64,000 nt of DNA from Shewanella avicenniae (GCF_017354945.1 NZ_CP071503.1:4137683-4201682), one strand, 5' to 3'; positions 1 to 8,401 are shown, counted from the first letter of the stretch. The notes: a model not told the origin generated them from the sequence alone. Numbers and translations: made by a program.

Positions 1-2
1 TC

Positions 3-1445
3 AACTCTGTCGCTTCACGTCACGACATGGACGGCATGGCGCTGAAATATCTCGGCCATAAATGCGTCAGCTTTGAAGATATTGCCGGTAAGGGCGCGAA
101 GCAAAAAACCTTTAACCAGATTGAGTTAGAAACGGCAGCGCACTATGCCGCTGAAGATGCTGATATCACCCTGCGTTTGCACCAACACCTGTGGCCACGT
201 TTGAGCAAAGAAAGTGGCCTGCCAAGTGTGTTTACAGACATCGAGCTACCGCTGATCACTATCTTGTCGAAAATGGAACGCAACGGCGTACTGATCGACA
301 GCATGTTGCTGGGGCAGCAAAGCGAAGAGCTGGCACGTAAGATTGACGAGCTCGAACAAAAAGCCTATGAAATCGCCGGCGAAGAGTTCAACTTGGGCTC
401 CACAAAACAGCTGCAACAGCTGTTCTTTGAAAAGCTCAAGTATCCGATCATCAAAAAAACGCCAAAAGGTGCGCCATCAACTGCGGAAGAAGTGTTAGTC
501 GAACTGTCGCTCGACTATCCGCTGCCCAAAGTGATTTTGGAGCACCGCAGCCTGACCAAACTAAAAAGTACCTACACCGACAAACTGCCGATGATGGTCA
601 ACGGCAAAACTGGCCGAGTACATACCAGTTATCACCAAGCCAATGCTGCAACCGGTCGTTTGTCATCGAGCGACCCAAACCTGCAAAACATTCCGATCCG
701 CACCGAAGAAGGCCGCAAGATCCGCCAAGCCTTTATTGCGCCAACGGGTCGCAAAGTGTTGGCAGCCGACTACTCACAAATTGAGTTACGGATCATGGCG
801 CATCTGTCGGGCGATGAAGGCCTGTTAACCGCATTTGCCGAAGGCAAAGATATTCACCGCGCCACCGCCGCCGAAGTGTTTGATGTGGCGTTTGAAACGG
901 TTACCTCTGAACAACGCCGTCGTGCCAAGGCGGTTAACTTTGGTTTGATTTACGGTATGTCGGCCTTTGGTTTAGCCCGCCAGTTGGATATTCCGCGCAG
1001 CGAAGCCCAAAGTTATATCGATACCTACTTTAAACGTTACCCTGGCGTGATGCGCTACATGGAAGAAACCCGCGCCTTGGCCGCTGAACAAGGTTATGTA
1101 TCGACACTATTTGGCCGCCGTTTGTATCTGCCGGAGATCAAAGACCGCAACGCCATGCGCCGCCAAGCCGCTGAACGGGCCGCGATTAACGCCCCAATGC
1201 AAGGCACGGCCGCCGACATCATCAAGAAAGCGATGATTGCGGTGGATAAATGGATTAGTAGCGAGCAACGTGATGACATCACCATGGTGATGCAGGTACA
1301 CGATGAATTGGTGTTTGAAGTGGACGAGCAAAATGCCGAAGTATTGACAGCCAAAATCTGCCAATTGATGGCCGAGGCAGCTGATCTTAAAGTGCCGTTG
1401 CTGGCAGAAGCAGGCATTGGTGACAGCTGGGAACAAGCCCACTAG
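3..1445 (+). CDS. polA: DNA polymerase I, C-terminal part (5' end outside the window)
   Basis: DNA polymerase I fills gaps and replaces Okazaki primers in the cytoplasm. The frame is already open at base 3 and ends at TAG 1443-1445, so only about the last 480 residues are present: the end of the 3'-5' exonuclease-like domain and the whole polymerase domain. Family A motifs are visible: motif A (DYSQIELR), motif B (R..K..NFGLIYG) and motif C (VHDELVFEV, with the catalytic HDE). The internal ATG at base 27 is not the real start, because NSVASRHD upstream continues the known polA reading. Spot 42 RNA follows, as in other gammaproteobacteria. Confidence 0.97.
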   Translation, partial: NSVASRHDMDGMALKYLGHKCVSFEDIAGKGAKQKTFNQIELETAAHYAAEDADITLRLHQHLWPRLSKESGLPSVFTDIELPLITILSKMERNGVLIDSMLLGQQSEELARKIDELEQKAYEIAGEEFNLGSTKQLQQLFFEKLKYPIIKKTPKGAPSTAEEVLVELSLDYPLPKVILEHRSLTKLKSTYTDKLPMMVNGKTGRVHTSYHQANAATGRLSSSDPNLQNIPIRTEEGRKIRQAFIAPTGRKVLAADYSQIELRIMAHLSGDEGLLTAFAEGKDIHRATAAEVFDVAFETVTSEQRRRAKAVNFGLIYGMSAFGLARQLDIPRSEAQSYIDTYFKRYPGVMRYMEETRALAAEQGYVSTLFGRRLYLPEIKDRNAMRRQAAERAAINAPMQGTAADIIKKAMIAVDKWISSEQRDDITMVMQVHDELVFEVDEQNAEVLTAKICQLMAEAADLKVPLLAEAGIGDSWEQAH

Positions 1446-1483
1446 CTACTCTTAGCGGATTTCTGCAGAAAACATCTGTTCTC

Positions 1484-1520
1484 AAAAAAGCCATCAATTG
1501 ATGGCTTTTTTATTTTTATT
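1484..1520 (+). terminator. Intrinsic terminator of polA
   Basis: The perfect inverted repeat GCCATCAATTGATGGC (1490-1505) is followed by a T-rich run. It lies 40 bases after the polA stop and separates polA from the Spot 42 promoter. Confidence 0.85.
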
Positions 1521-1618
1521 CAATCAATTAGCAATAAATTATCGTTGGTGACGAAGGAACAATGCCGTGGCGATTGTGATCAACCACGAGATTATTAACA
1601 CCAAAAACAAAAAACTGT

Positions 1619-1647
1619 TTTCAAAATACGAATAAATGCAGTATTAT
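1619..1647 (+). promoter_or_regulatory. Likely Spot 42 promoter
   Basis: A -10 element TATTAT (1642-1647) stands 7 bases before the expected Spot 42 first base. A weak -35 (TTTCAA, 1619-1624) lies 17 bp upstream of it. A half-site for CRP (TGTGA) lies near 1576. CRP represses spf in E. coli; here only one half-site is recognisable, so CRP control is an inference. Confidence 0.55.
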
Positions 1648-1654
1648 TCTTGAC

Positions 1655-1763
1655 GTAGGGTACAGAGGTTAAGATGTTCTATCTTTCAGACCTTTATTTC
1701 ACTTTTAGTGATCAGCCAAATAATGGCGCCCCGGCCTCCACACACGGCCGGGGCTTTTTTTTG
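1655..1763 (+). ncRNA. spf: Spot 42 small RNA
   Basis: The 5' part (GTAGGGTACAGAGGTTAAG, then the ATGTTCTATCTTTCAGACC stretch) is nearly identical to E. coli Spot 42. The RNA ends in a GC-rich hairpin (CCCCGGCC...GGCCGGGG) and eight T. Position directly after polA is conserved. Spot 42 is an Hfq-dependent base-pairing RNA that represses genes for secondary carbon use in E. coli. The middle part differs from E. coli, so targets may differ. The SpfP start codon (1674) is conserved but its reading frame has no stop before the terminator; see findings. Confidence 0.93.
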
Positions 1764-1818
1764 CCTAGAGATTAGAGTAATTACTTTAATTTGGTAAAAA
1801 GATGCGCTATTCTGCAAC

Positions 1819-1933
1819 AGAACCATCAAATCACAGCTTTGATGGTTCTTGAGTCTTGTTGGATTTTAGCTTCTCCCCAAAAGGGGCTAAATGAATTTAC
1901 GCCGAGCACATCTCATGTACTCGGCTTTTTTTT
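1819..1933 (+). ncRNA. Candidate small RNA between spf and engB
   Basis: Three hairpins follow one another on the plus strand. The first has a perfect 12-bp stem (1819-1830 with 1838-1849). The second pairs TTTAG/CTAAA and CCCC/GGGG (1865-1891). The third is GCCGAG...CTCGGC (1901-1925) followed by eight T, a textbook intrinsic terminator. A possible -10 (TATTCT, 1808-1813) with a poor -35 (TTTAAT) 17 bp upstream could start the transcript near 1819. No plus-strand gene needs this terminator, since spf ends at its own. It could instead be a back-up terminator or a processed spf read-through product. Confidence 0.45.
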
Positions 1934-1950
1934 GCGCGGTAAAAAGAGGG

Positions 1951-2610
1951 TTATTCTGCAGGGGTATCGGTGAGTTCTGTGGCTTCAGCCTGAGTACCCG
2001 TGAACCATTCGGTTAAGATACTTAACACTTTTGGCTTGCCAGTACCTTTTAATGACGAGAAGCCTTCCACCCGCACGGCATCACCAAAGTTTGCTAATGC
2101 CTTGCGTACATCATTAACGGTTTTCATCCGAGCACTTTGGGTCAGTTTGTCGGATTTAGTCAGCAAGACTAACACCGGCAGCTGGCTTTCCACTGACCAT
2201 TGCACCATCTGCATATCCAAATCCTTAAGGGGATGGCGAATATCCATCAGCACCACCACCCCTTGGAGGCATTCGCGATGTTGCAGATATTCACCCAATG
2301 CCTGTTGCCATTTCTTTTTCATGGCCAACGGCACTTGCGCAAAACCATATCCAGGAAGATCCACCAAACGGCAACCTGCTGCAGTTTCAAACACGTTGAT
2401 CAACTGAGTCCGCCCAGGGGTTTTACTGGTGCGCGCTAAGTTTTTCTGCTCAGTCAGCGCATTTAATGCACTCGATTTACCTGCATTAGAACGGCCGGCA
2501 AAGGCGATTTCAATTCCGTCGTTGCCGGGAAGATTTTGTTCGAGGTGCTCAATATCCGGCGCACTGATCACAAAGTGTGTCTTGCGAAAATCGATGCTAG
2601 CGTCAGTCAA
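1951..2610 (-). CDS. engB: Ribosome biogenesis GTP-binding protein EngB (YihA/YsxC)
   Basis: EngB is a small GTPase needed for assembly of the large ribosomal subunit. The 219-residue product shows the G motifs in order: G1 GRSNAGKSS (residues 39-47), G2 region TPGRTQLIN, G3 DLPGYG, G4 TKSD and G5 SSLKGTG. Length is normal for the family plus a short acidic tail. It is transcribed toward spf; E. coli has the same polA-spf-yihA neighbourhood. No U-tract hairpin reads in its direction immediately downstream. Confidence 0.95.
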   Translation of the reverse strand: MTDASIDFRKTHFVISAPDIEHLEQNLPGNDGIEIAFAGRSNAGKSSALNALTEQKNLARTSKTPGRTQLINVFETAAGCRLVDLPGYGFAQVPLAMKKKWQQALGEYLQHRECLQGVVVLMDIRHPLKDLDMQMVQWSVESQLPVLVLLTKSDKLTQSARMKTVNDVRKALANFGDAVRVEGFSSLKGTGKPKVLSILTEWFTGTQAEATELTDTPAE

Positions 2611-2730
2611 GTGAGTGTCTCCATTGCCTATATTTACCGCGGGTAAAATGCGTTGCGGTCAAATTTGTGTAAAAATGCGCTTATTAGCCCGTCATTCTAA
2701 CATGCCTGACTCGCAACACCGAAAATCATC

Positions 2731-3348
2731 ATGATCAAATTCTGCTTAACTCGTGCATTACCATTACTTTGGTTGAGTTTTTCCGCTTACGCCACTAACT
2801 CACTTGAATCTGACATCGCCAAAGGCAAGCAAAAGGCGGCAATTTGTGCCGGTTGCCATGGTGAGCGAGGCATCAGCCCAATAGCCCAATATCCCAACCT
2901 TGCCGGGCAATCAAGCCGCTACCTCAGCAAACAGTTACAAGATTTTCAGCAAGGTGCTGCTGGTCGCTCAGATCCGATGATGGATGCTTTTGCAGCACAA
3001 CTATCCGCGGATGATATACAACATCTCGCGCTGTATTACGCCAGCTTACCCAACAAGGCTGCCGCAACAGACTCTAGTGACAGTGCTGGCCGCGCACTTT
3101 ATATCGGCGGTGATATGTCACGTGATATTGCGGCTTGCTCAGCCTGTCACGGTGTCAATGCGCAAGGGCTCGCTGCAGCCGGCTTTCCTGCTCTCGCTGG
3201 GCAAAATGAAGCATACATCAAAGCACAACTGGAGAAGTTCAAAACTGCTGAGCGCCATAATGACCTAAACGGCATGATGGTCGATATTAGCCGTAAACTG
3301 AACGACAAAGAGATCACCGCATTAGCCGCCTTTTTGGCTGGGCTATAG
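2731..3348 (+). CDS. Cytochrome c4, di-haem
   Basis: A periplasmic electron carrier with two c-type haem domains. The 205-residue product starts with a signal peptide (hydrophobic segment about residues 8-20, cleavage after SAYA). CxxCH haem sites lie at residues 39-43 (CAGCH) and 136-140 (CSACH), one per domain, with methionines late in each domain (DPMMDAF, LNGMMVDI) as likely axial ligands. Cytochrome c4 proteins usually pass electrons to terminal oxidases. It starts 120 bp from the divergent engB start. The family is clear; the electron partner in this organism is not visible. Confidence 0.93.
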   Translation: MIKFCLTRALPLLWLSFSAYATNSLESDIAKGKQKAAICAGCHGERGISPIAQYPNLAGQSSRYLSKQLQDFQQGAAGRSDPMMDAFAAQLSADDIQHLALYYASLPNKAAATDSSDSAGRALYIGGDMSRDIAACSACHGVNAQGLAAAGFPALAGQNEAYIKAQLEKFKTAERHNDLNGMMVDISRKLNDKEITALAAFLAGL

Positions 3349-3372
3349 ACCAATTTTGCAGTTTACGTTCAC

Positions 3373-3417
3373 GTCAACCAATTATTGGTTGACATGGATA
3401 ATACAATAACGTTTAAT
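3373..3417 (+). promoter_or_regulatory. Promoter of the CsrC-like RNA with overlapping palindrome
   Basis: A -35 TTGACA (3389-3394) matches consensus and stands 17 bp from a -10 TTTAAT (3412-3417). A perfect 21-bp inverted repeat with arms GTCAACCAAT and ATTGGTTGAC (3373-3393) covers the -35. It has no T-run, so it looks like an operator rather than a terminator. It does not match the GacA/UvrY site I know (TGTAAG-N-CTTACA). Confidence 0.7.
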
Positions 3418-3423
3418 AGCGTC

Positions 3424-3716
3424 AGTTTTTGATTCCCTGTCAGTAAAATAATAATTTAACATTGGGGAATCACAACAGCTTGCAGAGCCATTTGGGGGGC
3501 TCTCAGCTTACAGGGGATGCGGCAATCACCCCTGTGATCAAGGCAGGAAACCTTGATTGAGAAAGGTCGGGATGACCACAAACGACATAGCTTGGAATGC
3601 GCCAAATAAAAATAGGGAGAGGACCGGGAAAGTCCGTTGCTAAGCTTGGATAGCGACTAGCAGAATCTGACACAAAGTGTCATCATCAAGCGGCAGCTCG
3701 TCTGCCGCTTTTTTAT
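3424..3716 (+). ncRNA. csrC: CsrB/CsrC-family RNA that sequesters CsrA
   Basis: CsrB/C RNAs bind many CsrA dimers through GGA motifs in hairpin loops and so relieve CsrA repression. This stretch has no ORF and carries at least nine GGA motifs, several in clear loops: AAGG-CAGGAA-ACCTT, GGTC-GGGAT-GACC, GGAC-CGGGAAA-GTCC. It ends with AAGCGGCAG-CTCGT-CTGCCGCTT and a T-run (3688-3714). E. coli csrC lies between yihA and yihI, and this RNA also sits between engB and yihI. Start is inferred from the promoter. Whether to name it csrB or csrC is uncertain; the family call is firm. Confidence 0.8.
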
Positions 3717-3753
3717 TGCCTGATTTTCAGTTTTTGGTTGAGATATGAAGTAG

Positions 3754-4392
3754 ATGCATCATTGCCCGCTTTGTAAACACACTGCCACACAGTTACTCCT
3801 TCAAGATAAAAAACGCAGTTTTTATTGCTGCGAAGTGTGCGGTTTAGTCTTCGCAGACCCTAACAGCCACCTGCTACCCAGTGTAGAGCGACAACGTTAT
3901 GGACGGACCCAACGTTCAGGTAAGCAACGACAACTCGACGGGTTTATTGCGTCATTGATGCACCAGTTAGGCGAACTTGGCCAAAGTAACCTTAACGGGC
4001 TTAATTTTGGACGCGTGTTATCAGAGAGCGCTTTCACCGTAGTGGATACGGCAGGTTATCAATTACAACAATATGACCCTTTCTTTGCGGCACAACATGC
4101 GCTGTTGCAACAGCAATATGACTTTATTTGCAGTTACCGTGTATTTGAGCACTTTCGCGAGCCAGCGAAAGAATGGCGTCTCATCAGCGCTTGCTTAAAA
4201 CCCAATGGTTGGCTGACAATTTCGACCCCATTGCTACGCTCACTGCCCGCGTTTGCAAAGTGGCATCTCAAGAACAATCCGACCCATGTGAGTTTTTATC
4301 AACCTAAAACCTTTGCCTATTTAGCCCAACAGTACGGATTCACGCTTTTATTTGCCGATGGCGACTTTGTATTGATGCAAAAAGCAGCGTAA
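3754..4392 (+). CDS. Class I methyltransferase-like protein with N-terminal zinc ribbon
   Basis: The 212-residue product starts with a zinc-ribbon-like pair of knuckles (CPLC, then CCEVCG, within residues 4-30) followed by a shortened SAM-dependent methyltransferase fold. The segment YDFICSYRVFEHFREP resembles the post-motif region of Methyltransf_23 proteins, and LKPNGWLTISTP resembles motif III. The glycine-rich SAM loop (GxGxG) is not recognisable where motif I should be (LNFGRVLSESAFTVVDT). It may be a weak or inactive methyltransferase. Substrate unknown. It lies between the CsrC-like RNA and yihI. Confidence 0.6.
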   Translation: MHHCPLCKHTATQLLLQDKKRSFYCCEVCGLVFADPNSHLLPSVERQRYGRTQRSGKQRQLDGFIASLMHQLGELGQSNLNGLNFGRVLSESAFTVVDTAGYQLQQYDPFFAAQHALLQQQYDFICSYRVFEHFREPAKEWRLISACLKPNGWLTISTPLLRSLPAFAKWHLKNNPTHVSFYQPKTFAYLAQQYGFTLLFADGDFVLMQKAA

Positions 4393-4484
4393 TTTGCTAT
4401 AAATCGCGCCCCGGTTGCAAAGCTGCAGTAAAATACAGATGAAGGCGCTTGCACCCTGTTAGCTAATTCATCAAAGAGATCCAT

Positions 4485-5018
4485 ATGACCAGAATTAAAA
4501 AGTCGCGCAACGTTAATGAAAATGGCGCAAAGCGTGCACCAAGAACCAAGAAAGATGACCGTAAAGTTGCCCGTAAAAAGCAAGATTCAGGCAATAAATC
4601 CGGAAGCCGCCAAACGGTCGGCACAACCGGCTCTGCTGGCGGTCAGCAGAATGCCAAGAAAGACCCGCGTTTAGGTAGCAAAAAACCTGTAGCGTTGAAT
4701 TTGCCTGCACAACAAGCCCCAATTGCCACAGTAAAACCGGTGAAAAAACCTGTGTTGACTGACGAACAAAAATTGATGCAGCTTGAAGATGATCCACGGC
4801 TGAATTCACTGTTAGATCAGCTAGAGGAAGGTAAAGACCTCTCTAGCACAGATCAGCAATGGCTCGACAAGCAATTGAATGAAATCGAGCGCTTGATGAA
4901 AAAACTGGGGATTGATGATCTATCAGAGACCGAAGCCGCTGATGATGAAGATGATCTGCTGGCAAAATTTGAATCTGGTGCTGATTTGCTGAAACAATAC
5001 CAACAGGATGATGAATAA
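4485..5018 (+). CDS. yihI: Der GTPase-activating protein YihI
   Basis: YihI stimulates the GTPase Der and so tunes large-subunit ribosome assembly. The 177-residue product has the family layout: a very basic, low-complexity first half (MTRIKKSRN..., then a Gly/Ser/Gln-rich stretch and KDPRLGSKKP) and an acidic helical second half (LEDDPRLNSLLDQLEEGK, IERLMKKLGI) ending in an Asp/Glu-rich tail. The same motifs occur in E. coli YihI. The next gene begins 13 bp downstream, so the two are likely cotranscribed. Confidence 0.92.
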   Translation: MTRIKKSRNVNENGAKRAPRTKKDDRKVARKKQDSGNKSGSRQTVGTTGSAGGQQNAKKDPRLGSKKPVALNLPAQQAPIATVKPVKKPVLTDEQKLMQLEDDPRLNSLLDQLEEGKDLSSTDQQWLDKQLNEIERLMKKLGIDDLSETEAADDEDDLLAKFESGADLLKQYQQDDE

Positions 5019-5031
5019 CTAAGGAGCCGCT

Positions 5032-5499
5032 GTGCCGATTGCGATAGTTGTTATTGGTTTATTAATCGTGGTGGGGCTAACCACATATGCCACTATGTTG
5101 TTAGTTCGTCTGCAAAAGCAGAAAAAAGCCCGTGAAGCCGCTATCAGTGCACAGCAGCACGCCATCAAAGAGCGCCAGCAGAAAATATTGGGCGATATTC
5201 GCTATATCGCCCAAGCGATGATTGAAGACCGTTGTGAAATCTCCGAAGGGGTATTACGTATCGCCAAGCTGTTTGAAGCGTTGGCCCTCACCGAGCGTGT
5301 CGTAGACGATTTCCCCGCCACTTATCAACACTATGAGTTAATTAAAACTCACCCTATTCTTGAGCAGCGCGCAGCATTACCCAAACAAGAGCGCATGCGC
5401 CTTGATTTAGACCGCATGAAATCAGAGTCGCATCTGCAACAAGCAATTCTTAGTGAAGCGAAAACCTTAGCAAGCTTTGAGCTCAAACCGACCCATTAA
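5032..5499 (+). CDS. DUF2489 family membrane-anchored protein
   Basis: A 155-residue protein of unknown function. Residues 2-27 form one N-terminal membrane helix (IAIVVIGLLIVVGLTTYATMLL), followed by a basic, probably coiled-coil cytoplasmic part. The start is GTG at 5032, supported by AAGGAG nine bases upstream; no better ATG is available. It follows yihI by 13 bp, a pairing I recall from other gammaproteobacteria as the DUF2489 gene between yihI and hemN. No catalytic motif is visible. Confidence 0.8.
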   Translation: MPIAIVVIGLLIVVGLTTYATMLLVRLQKQKKAREAAISAQQHAIKERQQKILGDIRYIAQAMIEDRCEISEGVLRIAKLFEALALTERVVDDFPATYQHYELIKTHPILEQRAALPKQERMRLDLDRMKSESHLQQAILSEAKTLASFELKPTH

Positions 5500-5694
5500 T
5501 CTGCAACCGAGGTTATTGCCTAAGGCGTGAGTCGGTGCACAAAACCGAACCACTTGGGCAGACATTCGTAACTTTTTCATAGATATTCGCTGTTTCTTAA
5601 ATATCCATGTAAGAATTTCAAACTGGATCAAGGTTATTTGGCGAGTAACATTGCATACTTCGCCTGTTGCTAATTTAATGTCGGAGGACGCGTC

Positions 5695-7071
5695 TTGGAG
5701 CAGCCCACTAAAATCAGCTGGGATCAGTCAATGATCGAGAAGTACAACTACAGCGGTCCGCGTTATACCTCATATCCGACGGCGCTGGAGTTTGATGATT
5801 CCTTCACTGAGGGCGATCTGCTATCGGCGATTGAACACAGCAAAAGCGACAAACTGTCGCTGTATATCCACGTGCCTTTCTGTGCCAAGCTTTGCTACTA
5901 CTGTGGCTGTAATAAAATTATTACCCGCCATCAGCACAAAGCTGACCAATACATCGAATATTTGGAAAGCGAAATCCTCAAGCGTGCACCATTGTTCAAG
6001 CGCTACAAGGTCACCCAAATGCACTGGGGTGGCGGTACCCCAACCTTCTTAAATCCAGAGCAGATCTTGCGTTTGACCAAGTTGCTCAAAGCAAACTTTG
6101 ATTTTGCAGAAGAAGGTGAATACTCCATTGAAGTTGATCCACGCGAAATCGAATTGACCATGCTGGATACCCTGAAAGAAGCCGGTTTTAACCGCATCTC
6201 TATTGGGGTTCAGGACTTCAACAAAGAAGTACAGGTCGCGGTCAACCGTGAACAAGATGAAGATTTTATCTTTGCCTTGATCAACAAAGCCAAAGCGATG
6301 GGCTTTGTGTCGACCAACGTGGATTTGATCTACGGTTTGCCACATCAAACCCCAGAAACTTTTGCACAGACTATCCAACGTATTTTGGAGCTGTCGCCAG
6401 ATCGTTTGTCAGTGTTCAACTACGCACACTTGCCAAGCCGCTTTGCCGCGCAACGTAAGATCAAAGATGAACATCTGCCAACACCACAGCAAAAGCTGGA
6501 GATCCTGCAACACACTATCGAAACGCTGACTGGCGCAGGCTATCAATACATCGGTATGGATCACTTTGCTAAGCCAGATGATGAATTGGCGAAATTACAA
6601 CGTGAAGGTCGTCTGCACCGCAACTTCCAAGGGTACACCACCCAAGAAGAGTGTGATCTGTTAGGTTTGGGCGTGTCATCAATCAGCCAAATCGGTGATT
6701 GCTACGCGCAAAACCAAAAAGATATCCGTCCATACTACGAAGCCATTGATGACCATGGTCATGCATTGTGGAAAGGCTGCAAACTAAACCGTGATGACGA
6801 AATCCGCCGCGCGGTGATCAAACAGCTGATCTGCCACTTCGATTTAGATATGGCCAAGATGGATGAGAAATTGGGCATCAACTTTGAAGAGTACTTCGCA
6901 GAAGACTTGAAACTGCTGCAAACCTTCATCGATGACAAGCTCGTTACTGTCGCTGACCGCAAAATCCATGTGGGTGAAACGGGTCGTCTGCTGATCCGTA
7001 ACATCTGTATCTGTTTTGACGTGTATTTCCGCGAAAAAGCGCGCCAGCAACAGTTCTCTCGCGTTATCTAA
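5695..7071 (+). CDS. hemN: Oxygen-independent coproporphyrinogen III dehydrogenase
   Basis: A radical-SAM enzyme that oxidatively decarboxylates coproporphyrinogen III to protoporphyrinogen IX without oxygen, in the cytoplasm. The 458-residue product carries CAKLCYYCGC (Cys 63, 67, 70 hold the 4Fe-4S cluster), the GGGTP SAM motif, and the HemN C-terminal domain ending QQFSRVI as in E. coli. Start is TTG at 5695 with GGAGGA just upstream; the ATG at 5678 is out of frame. The 195-bp upstream region probably holds its promoter; I found no convincing FNR box there. Confidence 0.97.
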   Translation: MEQPTKISWDQSMIEKYNYSGPRYTSYPTALEFDDSFTEGDLLSAIEHSKSDKLSLYIHVPFCAKLCYYCGCNKIITRHQHKADQYIEYLESEILKRAPLFKRYKVTQMHWGGGTPTFLNPEQILRLTKLLKANFDFAEEGEYSIEVDPREIELTMLDTLKEAGFNRISIGVQDFNKEVQVAVNREQDEDFIFALINKAKAMGFVSTNVDLIYGLPHQTPETFAQTIQRILELSPDRLSVFNYAHLPSRFAAQRKIKDEHLPTPQQKLEILQHTIETLTGAGYQYIGMDHFAKPDDELAKLQREGRLHRNFQGYTTQEECDLLGLGVSSISQIGDCYAQNQKDIRPYYEAIDDHGHALWKGCKLNRDDEIRRAVIKQLICHFDLDMAKMDEKLGINFEEYFAEDLKLLQTFIDDKLVTVADRKIHVGETGRLLIRNICICFDVYFREKARQQQFSRVI

Positions 7072-7100
7072 GTGCAATAGAGAACAGTTAAGCCACATTA

Positions 7101-7126
7101 AAGCCGACCTAAGTCGGCTTTTTATT
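7101..7126 (+). terminator. Intrinsic terminator of hemN
   Basis: AAGCCGAC-CTAA-GTCGGCTT followed by a T-run, 30 bp after the hemN stop and just before the convergent add stop. Confidence 0.88.
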
Positions 7127-7146
7127 GGCAAAATTGGCATTGCTGG

Positions 7147-8145
7147 TTATGTAGATTTACGCGCGTATAACGCTTTACGTTCACTGTCCGATAAAAACGC
7201 CATCTCAACACCATTCTGCTGCAATTGTCGTAATTGGGCATCTGTCAGCAGCAACTCATGCTTGGCGATGTGATACTCATGGGCAATATCGATATTACTT
7301 ACGCCCGGATCATCGGTATTCAAGCTCACTAACAAGCCCGCATCGATAAATTGCTTCAGCGGATGAGCAGCGTACGAAGCAACTGTAGATGTTTGAATAT
7401 TGCTTGTGGGGCAAGACTCTATCCCAATGCGATGTTTGGCGAGATATTCCATCAATGTGCTATCTTCCACCGCTTTCACGCCGTGGCCAATCCTCACCGC
7501 ACCTAATTCATTTATTGCTTGCCAAATACTGGCTGCCCCCGCCGCTTCACCGGCATGAACCGTCACTTGCAAGCCCGCATCACGCGCTTTTTTGAAATGA
7601 TCGTTAAACAGTTTACCAGGGAAACCCAACTCATCACCGGCCAAATCGACAGCAACTAACCCTTGATGGCAACCCAACAGTGCGGTCATCTCGTCTAAAC
7701 AAGCTTGCTGGCCAAAGGTGCGCGATAAAATACCAATCAACTTCACTTGGGTGTTGAAGTCACGCATACCGGCGTTGGTACCATCAATCACCGCTTCCAC
7801 CACGGCTTGCAGCGGCAACTTATGGTTCATCGCCATATAGTAAGGGCTGAAACGCAACTCGGCGTAATCTAAGCCTGATTGCGCCACATCTTCCACGTTC
7901 TCATAGGCGACACGGCGCACCGCATCTAAATCGGCCAACACGGCCACCATCCAATCTAATTTGGCTAAAAAACCTAATAAATCTGCTTCTTTTCCTTGAA
8001 TTTGCACATGTGGCGCCAGCGCTGCTGCCGAGCTCGCAGGCAATTGAATGCCATGTTGTTGACCCAGTTCCCAAATCGTTCCAATGCGGACGTTACCGTC
8101 CAAATGTCGGTGCAAATCCACCAACGGGATAGAAGTATCAATCAT
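7147..8145 (-). CDS. add: Adenosine deaminase
   Basis: Deaminates adenosine and deoxyadenosine to the inosines in purine salvage. The 332-residue product has the zinc and catalytic motifs of the family: LHRHLDGN (His-x-His near the N-terminus), VHAGEAAG (metal His plus the catalytic Glu), SCPTSN and SLNTDDPG (metal Asp). The start at MIDTS matches E. coli Add (MIDTTLPL). An upstream in-frame extension to 8241 is open but looks like leader sequence. Convergent with hemN. Confidence 0.95.
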   Translation of the reverse strand: MIDTSIPLVDLHRHLDGNVRIGTIWELGQQHGIQLPASSAAALAPHVQIQGKEADLLGFLAKLDWMVAVLADLDAVRRVAYENVEDVAQSGLDYAELRFSPYYMAMNHKLPLQAVVEAVIDGTNAGMRDFNTQVKLIGILSRTFGQQACLDEMTALLGCHQGLVAVDLAGDELGFPGKLFNDHFKKARDAGLQVTVHAGEAAGAASIWQAINELGAVRIGHGVKAVEDSTLMEYLAKHRIGIESCPTSNIQTSTVASYAAHPLKQFIDAGLLVSLNTDDPGVSNIDIAHEYHIAKHELLLTDAQLRQLQQNGVEMAFLSDSERKALYARKST

Positions 8146-8257
8146 AAAAAAAGCCTCGTTCGCGTTACCTGCGTTATTCGGATTTGGTAGTGGTAACTGC
8201 CTTATTCTAGCATGGCTGCAATACGACTCTATGATTGCCAATGTTACAAAAGCCAGG

Positions 8258-8274
8258 GGCTGACTTAGTCAGCC
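8258..8274. repeat. 17-bp palindrome in the add/pldB divergent promoter region
   Basis: GGCTGACTTAGTCAGCC is a perfect inverted repeat with one central base. It lies between two divergent genes, so it may be an operator. No T-run follows on either strand. A related inverted repeat lies at 12052-12077. Confidence 0.5.
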
Positions 8275-8401
8275 AGAACACAGTGCTGATTAGCGAATCT
8301 CAACTCTATCAATATCAATGAATTAATCTAGCGAATCAGCAATGATGGACCAAATGCTGATATGCTTTATTGAGAGAGTGGAACCCAATTTAGGAGGTAT
8401 C

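Noticed and set aside
1791..1973. Plus-strand ORF of 60 codons between spf and engB
   Set aside because: It reads through a strong intrinsic terminator and its start lacks a ribosome site; the hairpins explain the sequence better.
5500..5694. FNR box upstream of hemN
   Set aside because: ATCAA occurs as a half-site only; the other half does not match TTGAT.
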